64,000 bases of DNA from Blepharisma stoltei (GCA_914767885.1 CAJZBQ010000020.1:868001-932000), one strand, 5' to 3'; counted from the stretch's first letter, positions 1 through 11,328 are shown. Translations and numbers: made by a program. The notes: a model not told the origin generated them from the sequence alone.

Positions 1-700
1 CAAACTTGTTGATTTCATCAAATTTTATTGGTCGATAGAACTCTTTTTGTCTTGCCAAAATTTCCTTTTGCTTTTCCATCTCAGGCATCACTGAATTGCT
101 AAAAAATCTGTCTTCCAATTTCTTGTAAAGAGGTTTCGAGTCCTCATATGTATCTTTATTTTCAATTAATAAAAGCTTTTTTCTTTCGATTCTATCTGAT
201 TCTACCTTATTTTTTATTTTTGTAATGTTTTTCTGCTTTTCTTCTGCCCTTTTTCTTTCTTTTTCCGCACTTGATTTATGTTCTTCTTGAATTTTTTGTA
301 AAATTTTTGCATTAATATTTTCAATGTTAGTTTGATGCAGAATTTGTGCTTTTTCTCTTTCTTTTTTCATTCTTTTAATGAAATCGAACCTTTCTTTCTC
401 AGTCATTTCATTTTTTTCAGAATCAAAAGAGCGAGTAATTGCATTATCCTTATCAATTTTTGTAGTATCAATATTATCTTCTCCTTCATTTCTTGGATTA
501 GAACGATATTCTTTGACCCTCTTTTGGGAATTCTTTGATTTGCGAATATGAGAGTGCCGTTTTAAATAAATTTTGTTTTTTATCTGAGTAAATATTTTGC
601 TTAAAGAAGTTATAATAGAATCATGCGCAGTTAAATAATCATCATATGCTACTTGCTTGTATCTTTGAAAAAAATAAGACTTCACAGACTTCTCAATCAT
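1..700 (-). CDS. Coiled-coil protein, 3' end outside window
   Basis: An open frame runs without a stop from the ATG at 700 off the left edge of the window (at least 233 codons). The protein is lysine/glutamate rich with long predicted coiled coil over its second half. No enzymatic motif is visible. The last stretch, with a KPLYKKLEDRF motif followed by MPEMEKQKEILARQ, resembles the middle of the coiled-coil protein at 14.1-16.0 kb (KPLYQKMQEKF, then MPELEKRKAELAKK), so the two look like members of one family. The function is not recognised; such proteins in ciliates are often cytoskeletal or ciliary, which is only an inference here. The start chosen is the first ATG of the open frame. Confidence 0.7.
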   Translation of the reverse strand, partial: MIEKSVKSYFFQRYKQVAYDDYLTAHDSIITSLSKIFTQIKNKIYLKRHSHIRKSKNSQKRVKEYRSNPRNEGEDNIDTTKIDKDNAITRSFDSEKNEMTEKERFDFIKRMKKEREKAQILHQTNIENINAKILQKIQEEHKSSAEKERKRAEEKQKNITKIKNKVESDRIERKKLLLIENKDTYEDSKPLYKKLEDRFFSNSVMPEMEKQKEILARQKEFYRPIKFDEINKF

Positions 701-786
701 TTTATTCAAATTACTAAAGGAATTAAAATGAAGGAAATTTTAAAGAATTATTTTTCACCAAAATTAAGGAAATAATTTTCCATTAT

Positions 787-3438
787 TTAATCAACTTGCT
801 CAACGTTTGGTCCATTAAATGGACTTGCTCCTTGGCTGAACCCTCCATTGCTCATTCCATTTATATTAGTTGCTCCATTCTGTTGATAAATTTTTACTAT
901 GATTGGATTGCTGATACTCTCCAGTTCTTTCTGTTTGCTTTCAAATTCGCTTACCTCTGCTTCTGGATTACTTTCAATCCATCTCTGAATTTCTTCAATT
1001 TTTGCCTCTACAATATTTTTCTCACTTTGGCTGATTTTATCCTTCACTTTTTCATCATTTATAGTATTTCTCAAGTTATATAGATAGCCTTCCAATCCAT
1101 TTTTTGCTTCAATTTTCTGCTTAATTGCATCGTCTTCCATTTTGAATCTTTCAGCTTCACTAACCATCCTTTCAATATCACTTTTGCTGAGTCTTCCATT
1201 TTCGTTGGTTATGGTAATTCTAGTGATTTTATCTGTAGCTTTTTCTTTTGCTGACACATTTAAAACCCCATTCGCATCAATTTCAAAAGTTACTTCAATT
1301 TGAGGGACACCTTTGGGTGCTGGTGGGATTCCTTCTAAGTTGAATCTACCCAGAAAATGGTTGTCTTTAGTCATTGATCTTTCACCTTCATAAACTTGAA
1401 TGCACACACTTGACTGATTATTTGCATAAGTAGTAAACATTTGGGATTTTTGAGTAGGTTTTCCAGAGTTTCTTGGAATTAAAACTGTCATAACTCCTCC
1501 AGCTGTTTCAATCCCAAGGGATAAAGGTATTATGTCTAATAACACAACATTTTGTACCTGACCTGAGGTGACTCCTGACAAAATTGCTCCTTGCACAGCA
1601 GCTCCATATGCTACAGCTTCATCTGGATTGATATTTCTGTTTGGTTCTTTTCCATTGAAAAACTCTTGTATAAGTTGTTGAACCTTTGGTATCCTAGTCG
1701 AGCCTCCTACAAGGACTACTTCATTAATTTGATTTTTCGAAATACCAGAATCTCTTACTCCCCCCCCTCTGTGAGTGAACAAAACCATTAGAAAAATCGC
1801 TATTTTTTGCCCAAAAACCCACCCTCCGTGAGTGAACAAAAATTTTGATATATAAATGATAATTATTATAATGAAATCTAGAGCTAATTCTGTTTAATTT
1901 TAAACGAATTGCTTTTTAAAACATAAATTTTATAAAATAAATTAATATTTGCTTTCCAATTTTTGCGATTAGGTTTTTTTTAAATTTCGAAAAAAAATAT
2001 GTTTTAAAAAAATTTATATATAAATTTTTTTAAAAAAAAAAAATTAACCTCCCTCCGTGAGTGAACAAAATTTTTTTTATTCACTCACGAAGGGGGGGGT
2101 TAGTACTCTCTCAACAGGCTCAATGCAGCCCCTAAAATAGTCCATGTTCAATTCTTCAAACTTGGCCCTTGTCATAGTAGTAAAATAATCATTACTTTCT
2201 GCAAGAGCATCAATTTCAATGCTAGCTTGAGTTGCTGACGAAAGTGTTCTTTTAGCTCTTTCACATGCCGTTCTTAGTCTTCTTAAAGCTCTGTTGTTAG
2301 TTGTTATATCTATTCCAGTTTTTTTCTTGAAGTCAGCTGCACAGTAATCCACCATACGGTTGTCAAAATCTTCTCCCCCTAAATGAGTATTCCCTGATGC
2401 AGCTTTAACTTCAAATACTCCTTCTTCAATAGTAAGTAAAGACACATCAAAAGTGCCACCACCTAAGTCAAATATTAAAACATTAGATTCTCCTTGGTGC
2501 ATCTTATCAAGACCATAAGCAATTGCTGCAGCAGTTGGCTCGTTGATGATTCTTTTGACGTCAAAGCCAGCTATCATTCCTGCATCTTTTGTAGCTTGCC
2601 TTTGAGAATCGTTAAAGTAGGCTGGAACTGTAATGACTGCATTTTTGACTGTTCTCCCAAGATATGATTCTGCAGTTTCTTTCATCTTACTCCCTCTTTA
2701 AAAATTTGAATAAAAATTCCTGTTCCAATTTAAAGAAGGTTAGTTTTTTGTTTTAGAATAAAAATAAATTTTTAAATTTTTCTTTAAAATTGAGCATAAT
2801 ACTTTGAATTTTAATTGATTTTTATGAAGAATTAATTTAAAAAAATAATCAATTTAGTGTAAAAACTATTTAAATATCATTCTACATGGATTTTGTCTAC
2901 TAAATTAGGTCAAAACTGATTTTATAAAAATTAGTAATTTCGTCGATAAAATTTTCCTATTGAAACACAAATTTTCTTTCTTTTTTTTAAGGGGGTGTGT
3001 AAAATTACCCAAAAATGCAAAATTACCGATGTTTTGTTTCAATTTAAATGGGGAGTTAGTTAGCACCATTGCCGAAATTTCTTCAGCATAAAATCTTTTT
3101 TCTTGGCCTTTAAAGTTCACGACAATTTGAGGCCTGTTGTCTTGCCCACAGATGACTCTAAAAGGCCAAAGTCTCATATCGTTTTGAACAACTGGCTCAT
3201 CAAATTTTCTCCCAATGAGCCTTTTTGCATCAAACACAGTGTTTTCTGGATTTCTTGTAACTTGGCTCTTTGCTGCATCGCCTATCAGTCTTTCTACATC
3301 TGAAAAAGCGACATAAGAGGGAGTTGTTCTGTTACCTTGATCGTTTGCTATAATTTCAACTTTATCATTTTGCCACACACCTACACAACTGTATGTGGTT
3401 CCGAGATCTATTCCAATGCACGGTTCTTCGCTTGACAT
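787..3438 (-). CDS. Cytosolic Hsp70 chaperone, split by two IESs
   Basis: ATP-dependent chaperone of the cytosolic/nuclear Hsp70 class. Exons 3438-3059, 2689-2103 and 1757-787 join to 645 codons, the usual length. The N-terminus carries [13 protein letters not shown], the second segment [13 protein letters not shown] and the phosphate-binding [10 protein letters not shown], and the third segment the [13 protein letters not shown] signature and the substrate-binding domain. The C-terminus is EQVD, where most cytosolic Hsp70s have EEVD, the TPR co-chaperone anchor. Both interruptions are MITE-type IESs bounded by TA (2690-3058 and 1758-2102); removing each with one TA restores AMVLTKMKETA and VERVLRDSGIS exactly. 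Two perfect heat-shock elements lie just upstream, so heat induction is likely. Confidence 0.96.
1758..2102. mobile_element. CCGTGAG-family MITE / IES in Hsp70
   Basis: A 345-bp element between TA at 1756-1757 and TA at 2101-2102. Both ends carry the CTCCCCC...CCGTGAGTGAACAAAA inverted repeat; a second direct copy of the motif lies inside one end and the other end is a fold-back hairpin. Its removal restores the Hsp70 frame. Confidence 0.93.
2690..3058. mobile_element. TTTAAATTG-family MITE / IES in Hsp70
   Basis: A 369-bp element between TA at 2688-2689 and 3057-3058. The terminal repeat is a CTCCC run followed by TTTAAATTG and AACAAAA, unlike the CCGTGAG family. Excision restores ...VLTKMKE of Hsp70. 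Confidence 0.9.
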
Positions 3439-3481
3439 ATATTCTTAGGTTTGGTCAGTTTGTTGTCTATTTATATCTGAT

Positions 3482-3520
3482 AGAAGTTTCGAGAATAATT
3501 TTCATAGAAGTTTCTAGAAT
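3482..3520 (-). promoter_or_regulatory. Two perfect heat-shock elements upstream of Hsp70
   Basis: Two nGAAnnTTCnnGAAn trimers are seen at 3482-3496 (GAAGTTTCGAGAA) and 3506-3520 (GAAGTTTCTAGAA), 44 to 82 bp upstream of the Hsp70 ATG. This is the canonical HSF1 binding array. Both copies are perfect matches, which is unlikely by chance at this place. The rest of the gap up to the next gene (3521-3847) is AT-rich and shows nothing else I can name. Confidence 0.85.
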
Positions 3521-3847
3521 CCATCAAAAATAAATATGGAGCATTATTTTATTTTATTAATAAAAGCTTATAAATAATTGAAAAAAGACATGTAAGGAAT
3601 TTTTAGAGGTTTTTATAAAGAATTTGAAGTTCACTGAGCAGAATTTATTCTTTTTCTGCCAGTTGAATTGAATTATTGCATATTTACTAAAATAGGAAAT
3701 AAATTATTTGATTTGTGTTTTGTATATAATTTAAATATCCTTGAATTTTTGAGTCAATGTTTTTAAATATTTTTCAAAGATTTAATTATTTAATTGAAAA
3801 TTTATCTTATAAAGAAAAGAAACTTCCAATAAAATTATTTCGAATAT

Positions 3848-6825
3848 ATGTCTAAATCAAGGCATTTACTTACTACCCCCCCCCCCCCCTCCGTGAGCGA
3901 ACAAAAAAAATTTTGTTCGCGCTCACGGAGGGGGGTTAAATTTTTTTTTTTTAAAAAAATTTATATATATAAATTTTTATAAAAAATATTTTTTTCGAAA
4001 TTTAAAAAAAATCCTAATTTGCAAAAATTGGGAAGCAAATATTAATTTAATTTGCAAAATTTATGTTTTAAAACGCAATTTGTTTAAAATTAAACAGAAT
4101 TAGCTCTAGATTTCATTATACTAATTATCACTTATATATCAAAAATTTTTTCCATTAAAATTTTTTCTATTAAAAAAATTTTTGTTCACTCACGGAGGGT
4201 GGGTTTTTTTGGTCAAAAAATGGCGATTTTTCTAATGGTTTTGTTCGCTCACGGAGGGGGGGGGGGGAGTTAAAGAAAAAGCATCGACAGTCAGAACATC
4301 TAATGAGCCTACTTATTCTAGCGTTGAAGAATTAGAAACCAAAATAGCTGATCTTCAAAAAGAGCTAGAATCTGCTGAAGAGCAGACAAAAAAGGTTTCG
4401 GAAATAAATCTAAAAAAATTAGACCATCTTGTCAAACGAGAGCACGAATATAGGACGACAATGTCTCAATACGAAGACCAACTGCAAGGAAGAATATGAA
4501 ACAAGCAAGTGCAGCTTAATCCTTTAACATTGCAAAACCTTGAAAAAATCAATAAATTCCATAAAGACATTAACGATAAAATCGGCATTGTTCAGTATAA
4601 AACTACTCAAATTATGATTGACAAAGAAAGAGATATCGTAAAAGACTATAATTCTAAATTCACTAATATAGAAAGTGAACTAAACAACCAAAAATCCACA
4701 AATATTATAAAAATTGATACAGCTGAGAAGAAAGAAAAGCAACTGCTAAAGCGACGTGAAAACTTGCAGAAGAAAATGGTCAATCTTGAAAAAAATCACC
4801 AAAAACTTATAATGGAAAATCAAGCTTTAAAGCTTGACATGAAAGACCAAGAAAATGACATAGAAAACCAAAAATTCGAGCTGGAGCTACTTCATGTCAC
4901 AAATTTACAGCTAAAACGAGATTTAAGGCATTTCTCATCAGAAATGGTAGATTTAAAAAAAGTAACACCATTAAGCACAGAAAGATCAAGACCTCCTCAG
5001 CATTTTGCATCAACTGGAAATTTAATAAATAACTCTTATGATACTGATATTGCATCATTAAAAGTAAAAATCAAGAAAGAGCAGGAAAATAATCGAAGGG
5101 TGAAAAACGAGCTTATACAGTTGCTAGAGTCAAAAAAAGAGCTCAAAACATTTTTAAGGCAGTGTATAGATGATGTAAAAGATAAAATTACCCAGCATCT
5201 TACTAATATCAAATTAAATCAAAGTCCACTAACTGAAGAGCAACAAGAAAAGCTGATGGAGCTTCTTTTATCCCAGGAAAGAGTTTTAACTCTTCTTCAC
5301 GATAAAGCATTTCCTCAACAAAATGGCTCTCAGAAATTAAGTGGCAGTAAAGAAGCAGAAATGAAAAATAACATTGTAGGCATTGAAGGGACTATGGAGA
5401 GAATCGATAAAGTGTATGATCACTATGAAAACATATTAAAAAGCGATTCAATCCATTTCAAAAATAAAAGAAAGCAAATTTTAAATATTGCAATTTCCTG
5501 TGGATGGCGCTGTTTTGGCCTTGATTTTCCTACTGGAAAAATTTTTTGGTCCGACCAGTCTCATGTGATTTGGTCAAACAAAAAAATTTTCCCAGTGGGG
5601 AAAATCAAGGCCAAAATAGCACCATCCATGGGAAAATCCCATAATAAATTCTATGCATAGTAACTTGTAACTAGGGTATAGACTTATATCGAAAAAAGGT
5701 GAAGGCACGTTCAGCGTTGTTTTCAAAGCTCAGAGCATTAAAACCGGCAAATGCGTAGCTATAAAGTGCATGAAAAATCATTTTACTTCAATTGACCAGG
5801 TAAATAATTTAAGGGAAATTCAAGCATTGAGAAGGCTTTCCCCACATCCTCACATAGTAAAACTTATTGAAGTTATTTAGTAATTTTTATACAGTGATGA
5901 GCCTACTGGAAGACTTGCCCTTGTATTTGAATTGATGGATTTAAATTTATATGAGTGGTACAGAAGTCGGAAAAATCGAATTCCTGAAAGCAAAATCAAG
6001 CTTTTCATGTATCAGATGATGGTCGGCCTAGAACATATGCATAAAGCTGGAATATTTCATCGAGATATTAAGCCAGAAAATGTGCTATTATTTGAAGAAG
6101 CATTAAAATTAGCTGATTTTGGGTCGTGCAGAGGGATAAATACTAAACAGCCGTATACCGAGTATATTTCAACAAGATGATATAGACCTCCTGAATGCTT
6201 AATGACTGATGGGTACTATAACTTCGCCATGGATAACTGAGGAGCAGGCTGCATTTTTTTTGAAATTATAGCATTATCTCCTCTTTTTCCTGGGAAAAAT
6301 GAATTGGACCAAGTTCATAAAATTCATAAAATTTTAGGAACTCCCCCGAAAGAAATTTTAGACGAATTCAAGACTAAAGCATCCCATATGGAATTTAATT
6401 TCGAAACTTGCACAGGTTCAGGTATAGAAAATTTAATCCCTTCTGCTGATCCTCAAGCTATTGATTTGATTCAAAAACTGCTGTCTTATGACTGGGAGAA
6501 AAGAATTTCTGCTCATGATGCTTTAAAACATCCTTATTTTCACGATGTTAAATATGAGAGCCATGTAAAGCTCTTCCAAATGCCACTAAAAACTAAGTCG
6601 CCTGAAGGAGATAATGCTGCAGGAGAAAGATCTAAAGAAAGTAATATTTATTTACCGCCTATTGAAAGTAAAAAACAACAAACACTCCCGAAATTTGGGC
6701 AAGGATTTACACTTTCGAAAAAGAATATCACTTTGGACCATAAACCTCAAAATGTAGGGAAACCTTATTTCTCTCAATGGAAATCTCCATATGCTGCTAA
6801 GCATTTTTATAAGTCTCATTTTTAA
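3848..6825 (+). CDS. Coiled-coil region followed by MOK/MAK-type protein kinase
   Basis: The C-terminal part is a CMGC protein kinase closest to MOK: GEGTFSVV loop, HRDIKPEN catalytic loop, DFG as ADFGSCRG, activation lip with PYTEYISTRWYRPPE and a downstream FPGKNELDQ segment. Kinases of this family control cilium length. Two 15-nt introns are clear (5660-5674 and 5880-5894). TGA is Trp in STRWYR and MDNWGAG. Upstream, an ATG at 3848 begins a coiled-coil protein interrupted after nine codons by an IES (3876-4272) and again by a fold-back element near 5488-5643. Whether coiled coil and kinase form one protein depends on which TA pair is used at the second IES; the alternative gives a stop at 5658 overlapping a kinase ATG at 5653. 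A fusion seems more likely because the two genes would otherwise overlap. Confidence 0.82.
3876..4272. mobile_element. CCGTGAG-family MITE / IES near start of kinase locus
   Basis: A 397-bp element with a 13-14 nt C run at one end, a hairpin end at left and tandem terminal motifs at right. Removal with TA joins MSKSRHLLT to KEKASTV in frame. A TA three bases earlier would also keep the frame. Confidence 0.9.
5488..5643. mobile_element. GATGGCGC-signature fold-back IES
   Basis: A 156-bp near-perfect inverted repeat. Each arm reads TATTG/TATGG, TTTCC, then GATGGCGC or GATGGTGC, TTTTGGCCTTGATTTTCC, meeting at a GGTC/GACC centre. Nearby alternative TAs (5482-5483 and 5645-5646) could be used instead and would change the reading frame downstream. 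Confidence 0.85.
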
Positions 6826-7205
6826 TTGATTGAAGATATAATATATTTTCTGAAAATGTGCATACTCTTAAAAAAAATATTTTTATCTCAAATATATTCT
6901 CAATCCTTTCAAATATAAATTTATATCTTAATATTTTATTTTCTATGATATCCTCTGCTTGATAATTTTGCCTACATTTCGTGCTAATAAAAATTAGGAC
7001 ATTAATCTAAATTTGTTGATCACTTATAAATTAAATCTAGAATGAAGAAATGCACTATCTATGACATTAGCACATAGCAACGATGCAGATTGAAGCAAAT
7101 TACAAATTATTTGACATTTTTAGCTTAATAGCAAAAAGTTTTTTTAATGAAATTATGGGTAGAATTCTGATAAATTTTTAAAGGATTAGTTAAAGTACTG
7201 ATACA
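6826..7205. other. AT-rich intergenic region
   Basis: Gap of 380 bp between convergent genes. I see no open frame, repeat or motif worth naming. Confidence 0.6.
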
Positions 7206-7646
7206 TTAGCTCTTCACAAATCTTCCTTTGATTCTCAATTTTTGCTTTGCAATTATGCTTCGGCCAGTAAATTTTCTCGATAAATGGCTTTTCTGTCGAC
7301 GTTCTTTAATTTTTTGCTTGTATTTAAGTATTTTTTGTTCACGAACTTCTCGGGAATAGGCCCCAATAGAATAGCTGCTATTATCTACATTTGAAGTTGT
7401 ACTTGCAAGTGACAGAGAGCTATCAATTCTTGGAATTGGTTTAAATGGTTCAGCAAACCCCAGTAAAACTTTTTCAAGCTGTAGATTTTGGAATTTTGCT
7501 TGAAAAAGTTCACGACTAAGGCTCATATTTTCATCTCTTGCAGCTATCAACTCAGTCGAAAGCTGGCTCCAGAGGTTTTGCCCACTCCCTAATTGATTCA
7601 CACGGATAGGAATAGGGACAATGATTTGATCTTCGTTGTGGTTCAT
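7206..7646 (-). CDS. CCT-domain protein
   Basis: A 146-residue basic protein. The last 45 residues match the CCT motif known from CONSTANS, CO-like and TOC1 proteins: REVREQKILKYKQKIKERR, a serine/arginine helix and the terminal RIKGRFVK. In plants CCT domains bind NF-Y subunits and DNA and act in nuclear transcription. No B-box zinc finger or response-regulator domain precedes it; the N-terminal half is a short coiled region with LSTELIAARDENMSLSREL. Its role in a ciliate is unknown; a nuclear DNA-associated role is inferred from the domain only. Start is the only ATG upstream of the conserved part. Confidence 0.72.
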   Translation of the reverse strand: MNHNEDQIIVPIPIRVNQLGSGQNLWSQLSTELIAARDENMSLSRELFQAKFQNLQLEKVLLGFAEPFKPIPRIDSSLSLASTTSNVDNSSYSIGAYSREVREQKILKYKQKIKERRQKSHLSRKFTGRSIIAKQKLRIKGRFVKS

Positions 7647-7649
7647 AAT

Positions 7650-8400
7650 AATATTAGCGTTTTTGATCCCTATTTATTCTAAAACTTCTGTTTTTGAATT
7701 TTTTTACACTTATTTAGTATTAGATCATTAGGAATTTAATTAAAATTTTAAATGACAGACAGCCAGATTATTTTTATCTTTAACAAAATGAGATTTACTC
7801 GTCTATTTATATTGTCAAAACTCAAAAAATTCTGAGAAAAGTGTGCCATATTGATGACATCATCACTAAGTGCACCAATATGATATGATTTTGTTGAAAA
7901 TATGAGCTGATTTGCAATACAATATAAGCTTCTAAGCAAGATTATTGCAATTTATATAAATCAATTTTTTGTGATTATAATTAATGATAATTCAATTATA
8001 CTAAATCTGAAACAAAGAGTGCAAAAATTTTATCTAGCCTCTTAAATAGGTGGAAGTAAATTTCAAAAAGTCCAAATCAGTTTAAAATGGTAATTTTTTA
8101 AGTATAGGATTTTCTTAATCAAAGCGTGAATCTTTTTCAAATTATTTTATCTTTGGTTTCAGTTACTACAAAATTAGATGCTTGAATATTGATTAAAACA
8201 TATTAGAAATTATCTTTTTGCATTTTTAAGTAATAAAGCATCTTTCAGGCATAAGAATTCATATTTAATAATATATTTATCATTACAAATCAAAAATTAT
8301 CATCAAACATTTTCTGCAAATCTCCTTAAAATAGATCCTCAGAGTTAAAATCTTATTCTATCTACATTCATTCTTACTAATTATAGCAAAGTTACTATTT
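7650..8400. other. AT-rich intergenic region
   Basis: About 750 bp without a convincing gene. A 63-codon open frame at 7748-7939 on the minus strand has no recognisable feature and I do not call it. No repeats or inverted termini are seen. Confidence 0.5.
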
Positions 8401-8401
8401 A

Positions 8402-8794
8402 TTATCTTCTTGAATTATGATAGTCTCTATACTGCTTATACCCATCTCTGTTTTGATATCTATACCTTTCTGGCGAATCGCTTCTGTTTCTGATTCTCAT
8501 ATGCTCTTCTTGTAGCTCTTTTTCTTTTTCAACGATCTTTTCTTGTCTTTTTTTAATGATTTTTAGCAGAAACTCGTACCACGATTCTTCAGTAAATCCA
8601 AAGTTAAAGAAATCAGAAATTTCGGCGCCAGGGATGAGCCAAGGTTTATCAACTTTTTCCATGGGTGTAGGCTTATAGTCGCTTCCTACATATTGGTGAA
8701 CTTTTTTCCTTGATTCTACCCAGTCTTCAAGCAAATAATCATTGCAGTCTCCCCAGTAAATTTTTACGTCAAGATCTTCTTCTTCACTTTCCAT
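8402..8794 (-). CDS. FIP1: Fip1-motif polyadenylation factor subunit
   Basis: A 130-residue protein with the Fip1 motif PWLIPGAEISDFFNFGFTEESW (about residues 50-71), preceded by an acidic N-terminus and followed by a charged helix and an RNRSDSPERYRY tail rich in Arg, Tyr and Asp. Fip1 tethers poly(A) polymerase to the cleavage and polyadenylation factor in the nucleus. It is much shorter than the animal homologue but contains the whole defining motif. No TGA or intron interrupts it. Confidence 0.85.
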   Translation of the reverse strand: MESEEEDLDVKIYWGDCNDYLLEDWVESRKKVHQYVGSDYKPTPMEKVDKPWLIPGAEISDFFNFGFTEESWYEFLLKIIKKRQEKIVEKEKELQEEHMRIRNRSDSPERYRYQNRDGYKQYRDYHNSRR

Positions 8795-8843
8795 ATTAAT
8801 ATGATTATTAAGATCTTAATAAATTAAATATTTTGCAATGGAT

Positions 8844-9776
8844 TTAAGCGTTTTCTATCTTTTCGAATTTAGAAATTACAAGACTTCCTGTATCTTTAGT
8901 CTCTCCTTTATTATGAGTTGTGTAGACGATTAAGTCACTTTTTATATCAAAAGCATGGACTATTGCATTTTCTTCAGCAAGTCTGATAGTGTTAATAACC
9001 TGTTGTGATTGAAGATCCCATCCATATAGATTTCCATCTTCAGACCCACTTCATATAGATTGATTGTCATCAGAAACTTGAATTTGACATTTAAATCTTT
9101 CGTTTTTGTGACCTGTGTATGTCCGTAAAGGAAGACTTTTGATTTCTTCTATATCCCACATATAAATTTTATTAGTCAAGCATGCACTTGCAACCAGTCC
9201 ATTGTCGCCTACAAATTTAGCTCTTGAAATAGGGGCATTTTTGGAGTAAGAAATCGTTTTTATGCTATTTAAGCTCATAGTGTCTCATACATGCATAGTT
9301 CCATCATAAGAAGCTGTTAAAAACACTGAAGAATCCTTGGAAAAATCTACAGAAGTGATAGTTTCTCTATGAATATGAAAAAAACTATTGATTTCACTAA
9401 TATTCCTTATATCCCACAAAAACACTGAGCAGTCATTTCCTCCAGACAAAATCAATAAATTCTTAGGATCAATAGATAAAGACTGAACATAATTCGTATG
9501 CCCAAAAAGGGTTGTCATAAGTTGTCCTGAAATGTCTCTTATCTGTGTAGTTCCGTCATCTGCACAAGAAAAGATATATTTTCCACATCTGTCTCATAGC
9601 ACTTCATTAACTCCTAAGGTATGAGCTTCAATTTCTGATTTTCATTTTTGAGTCACGAGGTCTAATACACGGACGCTTCCATCTATGCAGCCTACGACTA
9701 AATTTTCATCAAACAGCTTAAGGGTGGAAATTTGAGAAGAAATTTCGAGTTCAATAGGATTAAGCAATTGCGCCAT
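8844..9776 (-). CDS. WD40 repeat protein, WDR5-like
   Basis: A 310-residue seven-bladed beta-propeller reading through several TGA codons as Trp (for example in the SGSEDG and FSKD...GTMHVWD blades). The segment TYTGHKNERF followed by WSGSEDGNLYGWDL is the part most like WDR5, the core adaptor of histone H3K4 methyltransferase complexes. Residues before it follow the GH...WD pattern of the family. WDR5 assignment is moderate because WD40 proteins are hard to separate by eye; other chromatin or splicing WD40 proteins are possible. The start is the first ATG, three codons before LLNPIELEI. Confidence 0.75.
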
Positions 9777-9852
9777 AATTATAAGATATTACCTTTTATA
9801 TAGTAAGTAGTCTGTTTTTCTGCTTAAATGCATATAAGATAATGATAATTTA

Positions 9853-11088
9853 TTAGCTATCTCTGGAGTAGATCCCTTCTACTTGTGTTATGAAGCTTTC
9901 CAAAGCTATCATAACGACAGTAATATTGTCCAGGGTTCTCCTAATAAGGGCGGTTTTCATTACATTTTCTACAGCATTTCCACATTGCCTGTGGCAGTTT
10001 TGAGCTTTTCCTTCATAAACGCTTGACCAAACGCATTGGATGACTTCTTTATTCGTGAGTTTGTCAAAGATTCCATCGCTTGCTAGCACGATGAAATCAT
10101 ACCCAGCATGGACTTTAAACGCTTTGATTTCAGGGCTTGATATGAGCACTTCAGAGTTTCCGCCTAAATCTTCATGCTTTCCTTCGATATCTCCAAAGGT
10201 TCGACTTACTGATAACCTCCCAGGGAAAACTCTATAAGGTCCTGCTATTTGCTGATTTTCTTGGCCTTGAACGGTGCTTTGATATACTCTTCCACCTTTC
10301 GATATAATTCTTTCGTATTCTTTTTCTTCATATGGTTTATGATCTTTAGATAATGGATATATTTTACTTCCTTTTTCACCACTCATTATAGCTCTAGAAT
10401 CCCCTACATTGGCTGCATAGCAAATTTCGCCCACAATTACTATTACAATAGCACAACTTCCTGATCTGTCAATAGGAGTCTGAGACTTTGCAAACTCCAA
10501 AAATGTCCTTTCAGCTGCTTGGAAGCCGGCTTTGATTGCTTCTTTAGGGTTAAATGGGAAATTAGGATCTCTGATTACAAATTGGTGTAAATTATCACGT
10601 AAAAAATCAGCACATGCAGAGCCACCATGACCATCATAAACTCCGAAAAATGAGCAACGAGGCCAATTTTCATTGGCACGATTTGGAGGCTTCATTATGT
10701 TCAGAATGATGCTAACTCTGTCTTCATTATAATTCCTTACTAATCCTTGGTTTGTGCAAGCTGCATAGGCTTTGACTATGCCGTTTTCTTTGAGTGAGCA
10801 TTTTGTGAGATCAGGGTTTATTGTGAAAGGCATTTCTATAGATTTTCTTTCAGAATTTCTAGCTGTTTGGCAGCGGATATTGCGAGGAGTAGTTCGGGTA
10901 GAAGATGATGCAACTGGCTTGTGAGACCGAGAAGTCTGAACGCTAGGAATTCTCGGCGATTTTAAGGAGTCCATAGATAGAGGCTCCAACGAGCTGCCTA
11001 TGGATTTCCATTTGAAGTTTGAAATAGTTTCTTTGGCATTAGTTTTGTCTTTTAGTGGTAAAACTGAATTTTGGCTTGAGCTTAACAT
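9853..11088 (-). CDS. PP2C-type protein serine/threonine phosphatase
   Basis: A 411-residue protein. The metal-dependent phosphatase core runs from about residue 105: NEDR, FFGVYDGHGG, GSCAIV, NVGDSRAIM, LSKDHKP, LSVSRTFGD, LASDGIFDKL and DNITVVMI are all present, so the Mg/Mn-binding aspartates are intact. The first 100 residues are Ser/Thr/Arg rich and low complexity, a likely regulatory tail. Ciliates have many PP2Cs; the substrate cannot be told. A 65-codon frame on the opposite strand is a shadow. Confidence 0.95.
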   Translation of the reverse strand: MLSSSQNSVLPLKDKTNAKETISNFKWKSIGSSLEPLSMDSLKSPRIPSVQTSRSHKPVASSSTRTTPRNIRCQTARNSERKSIEMPFTINPDLTKCSLKENGIVKAYAACTNQGLVRNYNEDRVSIILNIMKPPNRANENWPRCSFFGVYDGHGGSACADFLRDNLHQFVIRDPNFPFNPKEAIKAGFQAAERTFLEFAKSQTPIDRSGSCAIVIVIVGEICYAANVGDSRAIMSGEKGSKIYPLSKDHKPYEEKEYERIISKGGRVYQSTVQGQENQQIAGPYRVFPGRLSVSRTFGDIEGKHEDLGGNSEVLISSPEIKAFKVHAGYDFIVLASDGIFDKLTNKEVIQCVWSSVYEGKAQNCHRQCGNAVENVMKTALIRRTLDNITVVMIALESFITQVEGIYSRDS

Positions 11089-11328
11089 TTCCTTTTAATT
11101 TCAAAAATTATTCAAATTTAGAATTAAATTTTAACAGATTATGAAAAGATTCAAGAGCGGAATAAATGGAGATTTAGAATATTTTATGACATTCGGAGTA
11201 TTATTGAATGAAAAAATGGATAAGATTATATCAAATATTTGTTCTGAATAGTCCCGAAGCAGGACCATTTTTCCGTTAAAATTGTATTTTCCTTAAAAAT
11301 AAGGGCTTATTATTAATTATTTCAATGA

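Noticed and set aside
7748-7939. 63-codon minus-strand frame
   Set aside because: No motif, AT-rich composition, and no support from neighbours.
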